Shown here piece after piece: positions 1 through 4,723 of a stretch of 5,891 bases of DNA. Numbering within the stretch: the stretch's first letter is position 1; each line of letters opens with the position of its first letter. Below the pieces are notes generated by a model. The model was not told the DNA's origin and did no database searches. It was given only the letters and a program-made list of their open reading frames with translations. Origin of the DNA: DASWIV01 sp036397475 (lineage in GTDB: Bacteria > JAJVIF01 > JAPKYR01); NCBI GenBank assembly GCA_036397475.1, contig DASWIV010000140.1, positions 1 through 5,891 on the forward strand, written 5' to 3'. Made by a program: the position numbers and the translations under genes.

Positions 1-1146
1 AGCTTCATATGCTGCCGTTCCGATTAAAAATTCGTAATCATTTTCAGTGACGCCGTTCAATTTAAGATTAGACGATGAAATTAACGCGCTGAGTTCCGCC
101 GTGTAATTCCCCTGAGAATTATCGGACTGGAGAAGTCCGGCTATCAGTTTTGTTCGTTCCGATTCAGCTGTGGTGATGAAATTCAAAAGCGGGTATGAAT
201 CGAAAATTTCATTGTTTAACACTTCCTGGTATCCGGTTCCCGACGCGTTCTGAATCCAGCCGGATGAAAGTTCGACATCAAGCCGTGCGGTCTCGAATAC
301 CTGGATAACAGATTGCAGTAAATTGTCGATGGGATCCGAATCCATTCCCGATTCAGCGAAATATTTCTGTGAGAACGAAGTGTAGAACAACAAGTCGGAA
401 AATGTTTCGCGGTAAATATCGTAACGTACCTGCGGCGCGTAGACCTGTCCGGGATGCGCGAAGTTGAAGATTTCCGGGAGCCATTTTTCAGATCCGTTAA
501 CTTCGGGCCATCCGCCAAGGTAATACTTAATTTTCACAACATCGAGAATGTCATCGTCATAATAAACATTGTTTCCATTTCTAAGCTGGATTCTCTCGAG
601 TGCGCTGAATATTACATCGGCGTTATTAGCGTTGACCGGAGCCTGCTCGTCGAGAAGCGCGAAGACACTGAAGTGATCGGTGGCGAACATCGCTTTCGAA
701 TTATCTTCATTGATCAGGGCATGCGACGGGGTCTGGTTGTTGAGGATCAGGTTAGTGAAGTTTCCCGCCTTCAAATATTTCATGGGAGGAAACGTCCACG
801 ACTTAAACGTGCCTTGTTCCACCGGAAACTCCACAAGTACAGGGCTATTGAGCGTCACAGTGTGCGGAAGCAGATCGATCCCGCCGGCGACCGCCTTCGA
901 ACCCACGGTCGCGCCGGGATCGATTATCCTGAATTTTATTTCGGAGTCCGCAGGAAGCGCTCCCGGCGGGATGAAAACACGCGCTCCGAAGCCGGTGAGT
1001 GTGCCGCCTTCGTCAGCGTTTATAAATTTGGAAACCGGCTCGTTGCCGGAATTGTCAGGAGGATAAACCGGCGAGGATGTTCCGCCGGAACAGGAAATTA
1101 AGAAGGATACGAGCCCGATGGAAAGAAATATAATGCCTCTGGGCAT
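1..1146 (-). CDS. Lipoprotein with ZU5-like domain, C-terminus beyond left edge
   Basis: An unbroken reading frame of 382 codons runs from ATG (1144-1146) off the left edge. The start is supported by AGGGAGG at 1154-1160, seven bases upstream. The N-terminus is a short signal peptide ending in the lipobox Leu-Ile-Ser-Cys, with Cys19 as the predicted lipidated residue. Residue 20 is Ser rather than Asp, so outer-membrane placement is plausible. Residues about 46-165 have the hallmarks of a ZU5-like domain: a GGTLT opening, then IPPGALP at 59-65, and a closing DHFSVFALL at 157-165. Bacterial ZU5-like domains are usually extracellular beta-sandwich modules. Residues 166-382 are less clearly typed, mixed helical and strand, with many aromatic residues; I recognise no family there. 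The gene follows the PPC-repeat gene on the same strand, but a terminator and 255 bases separate them, so it probably has its own promoter. The function is unknown; surface or cell-wall binding is only a guess. Confidence 0.85.
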   Translation of the reverse strand, partial: MPRGIIFLSIGLVSFLISCSGGTSSPVYPPDNSGNEPVSKFINADEGGTLTGFGARVFIPPGALPADSEIKFRIIDPGATVGSKAVAGGIDLLPHTVTLNSPVLVEFPVEQGTFKSWTFPPMKYLKAGNFTNLILNNQTPSHALINEDNSKAMFATDHFSVFALLDEQAPVNANNADVIFSALERIQLRNGNNVYYDDDILDVVKIKYYLGGWPEVNGSEKWLPEIFNFAHPGQVYAPQVRYDIYRETFSDLLFYTSFSQKYFAESGMDSDPIDNLLQSVIQVFETARLDVELSSGWIQNASGTGYQEVLNNEIFDSYPLLNFITTAESERTKLIAGLLQSDNSQGNYTAELSALISSSNLKLNGVTENDYEFLIGTAAYEA

Positions 1147-1351
1147 CTGGAAACCTCCCTGGGCTTATAGTTATATGCATCCTGTAATGATGAGTATTGG
1201 GACAAGAGTTTCGGGAGGTACTTTAGGTTTACTTGATAATCTGGATTTGCGCAATAGGGTAAAAGGTATAAAATTGTATTTTTTACAATTATTTTATTTA
1301 CTACGGAACAATATTTAATTGATACCAACTAATATATCGGAAAGAGGCAAT
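1147..1351. other. AT-rich leader region of the ZU5-like lipoprotein gene
   Basis: This non-coding stretch lies between the lipoprotein start and the terminator of the upstream gene. It must hold the lipoprotein promoter if that terminator works. The part from 1261 to 1320 is strongly AT-rich and contains an inverted repeat. I could not find a -35/-10 pair with good spacing on the minus strand: TTGTTC (1306-1311) and TTTATA-like hexamers are present but wrongly spaced. The Shine-Dalgarno site AGGGAGG sits at 1154-1160. A 66-codon plus-strand frame here has no supporting features. Confidence 0.5.
1272..1290. repeat. Perfect inverted repeat, 7-bp arms
   Basis: The arms AATTGTA (1272-1278) and TACAATT (1284-1290) are exact reverse complements around a five-T spacer. 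The 19-bp palindrome lies about 125 bases upstream of the ZU5-like lipoprotein start, in the most AT-rich part of the gap. Its symmetry and position would fit an operator for a dimeric regulator near that promoter. AT-rich DNA makes such palindromes by chance fairly often, so this is only a candidate site. Confidence 0.35.
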
Positions 1352-1384
1352 AAAAAGCCCCGGAAATACCTTCCGGGGCTTTTT
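1352..1384 (-). terminator. Rho-independent terminator of the PPC-repeat gene
   Basis: GCCCCGGAA (1357-1365) pairs with TTCCGGGGC (1371-1379) around a five-base loop, and flanking A and T runs extend the stem. It begins 17 bases beyond the TAA stop at 1402-1404. Read on the minus strand the hairpin ends in a run of five Ts. On the plus strand the T run is longer (seven, 1380-1386), so the structure could work in both directions, though no plus-strand gene leads into it. It should isolate transcription of the PPC-repeat gene from the lipoprotein downstream. Confidence 0.85.
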
Positions 1385-1401
1385 TTCGGATTTAATACAA
1401 T

Positions 1402-2925
1402 TTAAGGATTTACTTCGATTTCGTACCAGCCTTCGCCGGAATAAGAGTAAACTCTAATCCAGCATTCGCCCTCGACTCTGAATATATCAGAGTCAGGCGA
1501 AGTCGATCCTGTCAAAGAACCGACTATTTCATCATCGCTCCAGACCTCAAGATCGACATCGACTTCTTCATCGTTATATCTCAAGGTTATCTCCGGGCGC
1601 GAACCCTCGAAGCCGTCTAGGAGAAACCAGTCGGTATCGTCTTCACATACATATCCTTCCCATACTTCTTCTCTTATGTAATCGCGGTCTCCATACTCAT
1701 CGTTTGGCTCGTTCTCGTCCGGACCTTCGCAGCCGTCCGAGCGATGATCCCTGTCCCGATCACCGTTATGGCTGCTCGATGGCGAGATCTCCACAGTGTA
1801 TTCGCCTTCGCCTTCGTACGCATACACATTTATATATGTTGTGCCATGGAAATCAAATTCGGCTGAATCGGGACTCTCGGTTCCGGTAAGGCTTCCCATA
1901 TATCCATCGTCGGTATAAATTTCCAGGTCGAGATCGCAATCCCGGTCGTTGTAACGGAGTGTGATCTCTGCCCTGGTGCCTTCCTGGCCATCGAGCACAT
2001 ACCAGTCAGAATCTCCCTCGCAGGAAAATCCTTCTATCTCGAGTTCATCTGTCCAGTCAGCCTGGTTTTTGGAGTCGTTAGGCTCGACTTCGTCTCGCCC
2101 TTCGCAGTATTCATCGTCGCGATAGGGACGGTCACCGGGCGTGATCTCAACCGTGTAATCGCCCTCGCCATCGTACGCGTATACGTGAATGTAGCATACT
2201 CCATCGACGCTGAAGTTATCCGAATCCGGACTTTCAGTGCTCGATAAACCTCCGGTATACCAGTCGTCGTTATAAACTTCCAGATCGATGTCACAATCGT
2301 TGTCATCGTAGCGAAGTGTGATCGACGGGTATTCGCCTTCCTGGCCATCGAGATAATACCAGTCGTCATCTTCGCTGCATGCGTATCCATTAATTTCCAG
2401 GCCGCTGATATAATCAGCGCTGTCCTGATCGTCGTTTGGCTCAACTTCATCAGCGCCTTCACAGCTACCGTTGCGATTGCGATTGCTGTCCCGGTCGCGG
2501 TCTCTTCCACGCCCTGCCGGATTGATCTCGATCTGATATTCCCCCGATCCTTCGTAAATATATACATGGATATAGCATTCATGGGGAACATGGAATTCAT
2601 CGGAATCCGGACTGGATGACGAGGTGAGCGATCCAACATATTCATCGCCCGAATAAACTTCCAGGTCGATATCGCATCTGTCATCATCGTAGGTCAGTGT
2701 TACCTCGAAGTTACTGCCCGTAAGATCGCTTCCAAGCAGGAACCAGTCGTCCTGGTCATTCCTATAGCCTATCTCGCCTTCGAAATAAAGTGAATCGATC
2801 TCGTCGGCAAGATCCATTGTGTCGTTGCTCTCCATCTCATCAGGTCCTTCCTGTGCGATAATGGGAGAGATTATGAAAAAAGAAAAAAGAACGATTGCCG
2901 CAAGTGCGGGTAACGCGGTCCTCAT
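1402..2925 (-). CDS. Secreted acidic protein of four tandem PPC-like repeats
   Basis: The 507-residue product starts with a Sec signal peptide: a positive N-terminus, a hydrophobic core at residues 5-22, and probable cleavage after Ala24. There is no lipobox, C-terminal anchor or catalytic domain. The mature part is four copies of a roughly 110-residue unit, at about 27-136, 155-264, 274-383 and 399-507. Each copy has an ExND motif near its start, a DDW or DW strand, ITLRY or a close variant, D-[ILV]-D-L-E, a SPDS turn and a Tyr/Trp-rich final strand. This pattern matches the bacterial pre-peptidase C-terminal (PPC) beta-sandwich domain, normally an accessory domain on secreted proteases; here it stands alone. 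Linkers at 137-154 and 384-398 are rich in Arg, Asp, Asn and Ser. The protein is very acidic, so calcium binding is possible but inferred. The start is fixed by GGAGG at 2931-2935, five bases upstream. Own promoter and terminator indicate a single-gene transcript. Its role is unknown; extracellular binding or adhesion is a guess. Confidence 0.9.
   Translation of the reverse strand: MRTALPALAAIVLFSFFIISPIIAQEGPDEMESNDTMDLADEIDSLYFEGEIGYRNDQDDWFLLGSDLTGSNFEVTLTYDDDRCDIDLEVYSGDEYVGSLTSSSSPDSDEFHVPHECYIHVYIYEGSGEYQIEINPAGRGRDRDRDSNRNRNGSCEGADEVEPNDDQDSADYISGLEINGYACSEDDDWYYLDGQEGEYPSITLRYDDNDCDIDLEVYNDDWYTGGLSSTESPDSDNFSVDGVCYIHVYAYDGEGDYTVEITPGDRPYRDDEYCEGRDEVEPNDSKNQADWTDELEIEGFSCEGDSDWYVLDGQEGTRAEITLRYNDRDCDLDLEIYTDDGYMGSLTGTESPDSAEFDFHGTTYINVYAYEGEGEYTVEISPSSSHNGDRDRDHRSDGCEGPDENEPNDEYGDRDYIREEVWEGYVCEDDTDWFLLDGFEGSRPEITLRYNDEEVDVDLEVWSDDEIVGSLTGSTSPDSDIFRVEGECWIRVYSYSGEGWYEIEVNP
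1405..2847 (-). repeat. Four tandem protein-coding repeats (about 330 bp each)
   Basis: On the minus strand the units span roughly 2847-2518, 2463-2134, 2106-1777 and 1731-1405, separated by short linker-coding segments. Units 2 and 3 look most alike (for example a shared DGQEG, ITLRY, ESPDS and YTVEI). Unit 1 is the most divergent at its start. Conservation is clear in protein but limited in DNA, which points to old duplications rather than recent or slipping repeats. Confidence 0.85.
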
Positions 2926-2956
2926 TTGGTCCTCCAGTCAAAAATTTGCTGGACAG

Positions 2957-2984
2957 ATGATAGCACACGAAAATTACATATCAA
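2957..2984 (-). promoter_or_regulatory. Sigma-70-type promoter of the PPC-repeat gene
   Basis: Read on the minus strand, TTGATA (2984-2979) is followed after 16 bases by TATCAT (2962-2957). The spacer ends in TGC, giving an extended -10 element. The transcription start would fall near 2950, about 25 bases upstream of the ATG, leaving room for the GGAGG ribosome binding site. Spacing, position and the two hexamers agree well with a housekeeping-type promoter. Confidence 0.6.
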
Positions 2985-3001
2985 TGATTAAGTTTGATTA
3001 A
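2985..3001. repeat. 7-bp direct repeat with 10-bp period next to the -35 box
   Basis: TGATTAA occurs at 2985-2991 and again at 2995-3001; on the minus strand it reads TTAATCA twice. The copies start exactly one helical turn apart and abut the -35 hexamer of the PPC-repeat gene promoter. This layout suits a tandem activator or response-regulator site, or simply an AT-rich UP element. It is a candidate only. Confidence 0.4.
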
Positions 3002-3003
3002 AT

Positions 3004-3034
3004 TTCCAACATGAGGATTTACTTCTCATTGGAA
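3004..3034. repeat. Imperfect inverted repeat between divergent genes
   Basis: TTCCAA (3004-3009) and TGAG (3012-3015) pair with CTCA (3025-3028) and TTGGAA (3029-3034), leaving a two-base bulge (3010-3011) and a nine-base loop. It sits between the two divergent transcription units, about 70 bases before the GTG of the TPR lipoprotein. It could be an operator serving one or both genes; there is no T-tract, so it is not a terminator. Confidence 0.3.
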
Positions 3035-3085
3035 CACCTGATATTGAAAACTTTTTCCGGGTATACCTTCGGGAGATAAGTCCTG

Positions 3086-3091
3086 TATAAT
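3086..3091 (+). promoter_or_regulatory. Possible -10 box (TATAAT) of the three-gene operon
   Basis: A consensus TATAAT lies only ten bases before the GTG start of the TPR lipoprotein. No TTGACA-like hexamer lies 16-18 bases upstream (TATACC, ATACCT and TACCTT are the candidates). If it is used, transcription would begin near 3098 and leave only about four untranslated bases, making the message nearly leaderless. No other plus-strand promoter in the gap is better. Confidence 0.35.
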
Positions 3092-3101
3092 ATTTGTACT
3101 T

Positions 3102-3836
3102 GTGTCGAATAAAATCGCCCTGATATCTGTAATAATTTTCATGCTGCTGATCACCGGATGTCCGAAGCCGGATGAGCAGGCAACCAATCCGTGGCTGGTC
3201 CCATTCCAGGAGCGCCACTCAAGTATGCTTAGCCGCAGCCAGATGCGTGCCATGGTTCGTCTTGGCGATATATACAATTCAGCCGGGATGGAGAAAGAAT
3301 ATGTCGGCGCGTTGACAACCGCTGTCGAGTTATACGCCGGGGACCAGAATGTCACCTTTGAATTAATAAACGCGCTTATTGAGGATATTAATGAACTGAG
3401 ATCCCATGTTGCCATCGATCCGTCGCCGGCACGGAAAGATGAACTGGAAGCGCAGTATGAAGAGCTTCTAAGGATAATGAGAACGGCGTGCAACCAGATT
3501 CCTTACAATGCTGAACTTTACTATAGAACGGCAAGTCTTCAATATCTGAGGGCGGAGGAAGATGGCGATGAAGATAAATACAAAGACGCGATCAATTATC
3601 TCAAGCGCGCGATAGCCAGCGACTCGGGACATCTGGAATCGTATCACCTGATCGCGGTCTGCTACGAGAGGCTTGAGGATAACGAAAGGGCTCTCCGTTT
3701 CTGGAAATTATTTGAAGTGATATATGAAATTGCCCCGCAGGTCATGGGGGACGGGTTTATCGACGATCAAAGGCGCCAGTTGCACCAGGATGCGCTTGCG
3801 AGGATTGAGGCGCTGGAAGCATCCGGTACCGAATGA
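3102..3836 (+). CDS. TPR-repeat lipoprotein
   Basis: The 244-residue product begins with a signal peptide ending in the lipobox Ile-Thr-Gly-Cys, with Cys20 as the lipidation site, so it is predicted to be a membrane-anchored periplasmic lipoprotein. The rest is almost all helical. TPR-like hairpins appear at about 48-80, 138-172 (carrying a short acidic insertion at 151-160) and 178-211, where the spacing of small and aromatic residues fits the TPR pattern best. A charged helix at about 108-130 precedes the second. TPR lipoproteins usually act as scaffolds for envelope complexes; no specific partner is visible here. The GTG at 3102 is the only standard start in frame that leaves the signal peptide intact, since the frame is closed by a TGA at 3045-3047. 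There is no Shine-Dalgarno at the usual distance; the purine-rich GGGAG at 3071-3075 is too far away. It heads an operon with the next two genes, 7 and 4 bases apart, so it may assemble with those membrane proteins. Confidence 0.85.
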   Translation: MSNKIALISVIIFMLLITGCPKPDEQATNPWLVPFQERHSSMLSRSQMRAMVRLGDIYNSAGMEKEYVGALTTAVELYAGDQNVTFELINALIEDINELRSHVAIDPSPARKDELEAQYEELLRIMRTACNQIPYNAELYYRTASLQYLRAEEDGDEDKYKDAINYLKRAIASDSGHLESYHLIAVCYERLEDNERALRFWKLFEVIYEIAPQVMGDGFIDDQRRQLHQDALARIEALEASGTE

Positions 3837-3843
3837 GGGATAA

Positions 3844-4191
3844 ATGGACATCTTTATAATGTATGTCCTGATGATTACAGACCTGACATGGACCCTCATG
3901 CACCACGAAGAGGCGGGGGAACTTAATCCGCTGTTCCAGGGCCTGTTGATGCGGGACGAGATAATGTTCGTTTACCTGAAGCTCGCGTCAAATAGTGCCG
4001 CTGCGTTTATCGTGATTTACCTCAGGCGACAGAGGCCATGGCTAAGCCATGTACTGACCTGGTTCGGGATAATAATTTATGGGATCGTCGTTTACCTGCA
4101 CTGGTTAGTGTGGCAGAATCTGGGTAAGGCGGAAGAGTTATCCAACTCGCCAATATGGAAAATTATGCAGGATGGAAGCGGCGGGGGTTAA
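3844..4191 (+). CDS. Small three-helix membrane protein, DUF5658-like
   Basis: The 115-residue product has three predicted transmembrane segments, at about residues 3-19, 41-60 and 68-90. The first helix carries Asp13 and is followed by a short loop with Gly25-Glu26-Leu27-Asn28-Pro29, then a Lys (46) within the second helix. The helix-Asp, G-E-x-N-P, Lys-in-helix arrangement is that of the DUF5658 family of small bacterial and archaeal membrane proteins, whose function is not known to me. The assignment rests on motif memory, not on a search. The ATG at 3844 follows GAGGGA (3835-3840), which overlaps the TGA of the TPR lipoprotein gene, suggesting translational coupling. An in-frame TAA at 3841-3843 rules out an earlier start. 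The C-terminus ends in a Gly-rich tail overlapping the ribosome binding site of the next gene. Confidence 0.8.
   Translation: MDIFIMYVLMITDLTWTLMHHEEAGELNPLFQGLLMRDEIMFVYLKLASNSAAAFIVIYLRRQRPWLSHVLTWFGIIIYGIVVYLHWLVWQNLGKAEELSNSPIWKIMQDGSGGG
4183..4187 (+). promoter_or_regulatory. Ribosome binding site deciding the start at 4196
   Basis: GGGGG lies eight bases before the ATG at 4196, inside the last codons of the DUF5658-like gene. The alternative in-frame ATG at 4172 has GG directly against it and no site at a usable distance. This favours the later start and gives a four-base gap after the preceding TAA. Confidence 0.55.
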
Positions 4192-4195
4192 GTAT

Positions 4196-4645
4196 ATGAA
4201 TGAAAAGAACCAGCCATCGCAGATACAGTTGATCCTTATTAACGCGGGATTCACCATGACCATTGCCTTCACGACAATGATCCTTTTCCGCTGGATCTTC
4301 GAAGGCCCGACCCCGCTGGTAATGGTTCTGGCGATCAGTATCGTGAATGGAATTCTCTTCCTCCTTTTCTTTTTCCATATTCCTGCCAAACCGCGGATAA
4401 TGTATGCAGGATTCTGGATGTCGATCACCTTTACGATTGGTATCCTTCTTTTATGGATGGCGAACGATGTTGTGGATCTTATACCCATGTCGCTCGCGAT
4501 AGGAGGATTGCTCTTCCTCGCGTCGATGCTGTTTACAAACGCTCTTAACAAGATGAAAGAGGAAGAAGCAAGGTTAAATAAATTTAGAATGAAAAATATG
4601 CAGGATAATGTGGATGAAGAGGTTGCGGAGTCGGAAAAAAAATGA
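4196..4645 (+). CDS. Four-helix membrane protein with internal duplication
   Basis: With the start at 4196 the product is 149 residues; an ATG at 4172 would add eight but lacks a proper ribosome binding site. Four hydrophobic segments lie at about 11-34, 38-61, 68-88 and 95-116, followed by a highly charged tail (117-149) likely to be cytoplasmic and helical. The first and second halves align at an offset of 54 residues: Ala17/71, Gly18/72, Phe19/73, Met21/75, Ile23/77, Phe25/79, Thr26/80, Ile29/83, Leu30/84 and Trp33/87 are identical. The protein therefore arose from a duplicated two-helix hairpin, and both copies would have the same orientation. I recognise no family. It is the last gene of the operon, four bases after the DUF5658-like gene, so the two are probably translated together and may form one membrane complex with the TPR lipoprotein. 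Function cannot be assigned. Confidence 0.82.
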   Translation: MNEKNQPSQIQLILINAGFTMTIAFTTMILFRWIFEGPTPLVMVLAISIVNGILFLLFFFHIPAKPRIMYAGFWMSITFTIGILLLWMANDVVDLIPMSLAIGGLLFLASMLFTNALNKMKEEEARLNKFRMKNMQDNVDEEVAESEKK

Positions 4646-4657
4646 TACGTAGTTAAT

Positions 4658-4673
4658 GGCAGCTGATGCTGCC
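4658..4673. repeat. Small perfect hairpin at the operon 3' end
   Basis: GGCAGC (4658-4663) and GCTGCC (4668-4673) form a six-base-pair stem with a TGAT loop, 12 bases after the last stop codon of the operon. No T-tract follows on either strand, so it is not itself a terminator. It may simply stabilise the 3' end of the message, or have arisen by chance. Confidence 0.4.
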
Positions 4674-4692
4674 TTGAATTTGCCCCGCCCAA

Positions 4693-4723
4693 GATGTCCC
4701 TCGAAAGAGGGACATCATTTTTT
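4693..4723 (+). terminator. Rho-independent terminator of the three-gene operon
   Basis: GATGTCCCTC (4693-4702) pairs perfectly with GAGGGACATC (4707-4716) around a GAAA tetraloop, a very stable GNRA-type loop. After one A comes a run of six Ts (4718-4723). It lies 47 bases after the last stop codon of the operon. Its T-run overlaps the stop codon of the convergent dihydrolipoamide dehydrogenase gene. Read on the minus strand the hairpin has no T-run, so it should terminate mainly in the plus direction. Confidence 0.9.

Noticed and set aside
216..518. A 100-codon minus-strand frame
   Set aside because: It overlaps the lipoprotein in another frame and has low-quality, Arg/Ser-rich composition.
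680..1066. A 128-codon plus-strand frame
   Set aside because: It is a second antisense shadow of the same lipoprotein, without a ribosome binding site or domain.
454..1101. A 215-codon plus-strand frame
   Set aside because: It is antisense to the ZU5-like lipoprotein, which has a Shine-Dalgarno site, signal peptide, lipobox and domain motifs. The plus-frame product is Arg-rich with no recognisable features.
1118..1318. A 66-codon plus-strand frame in the intergenic region
   Set aside because: It begins inside the lipoprotein signal-peptide region, has no Shine-Dalgarno and no family resemblance.
2034..2687. A 217-codon minus-strand frame inside the PPC-repeat gene
   Set aside because: It is the shifted frame of the tandem repeats, kept open by their biased codons. 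Its product is Met/Ile/Thr/Arg-rich without structure.
3087..3092. An ATA codon as start of the TPR lipoprotein, using GGGAG at 3071-3075
   Set aside because: AUA initiation is very rare and would put extra hydrophobic residues before the charged N-terminus of the signal peptide. GTG at 3102 is simpler.
3026..3493. A 155-codon minus-strand frame
   Set aside because: It is antisense to the TPR lipoprotein and has no start signals; the plus-strand gene is much better supported.
4172..4195. An eight-residue upstream extension of the four-helix protein
   Set aside because: The ATG at 4172 has no usable ribosome binding site and would overlap the preceding gene, while the ATG at 4196 has GGGGG at good spacing.
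4138..4692. A 184-codon minus-strand frame
   Set aside because: It is antisense to the four-helix membrane protein, and its start lies beside the operon terminator.
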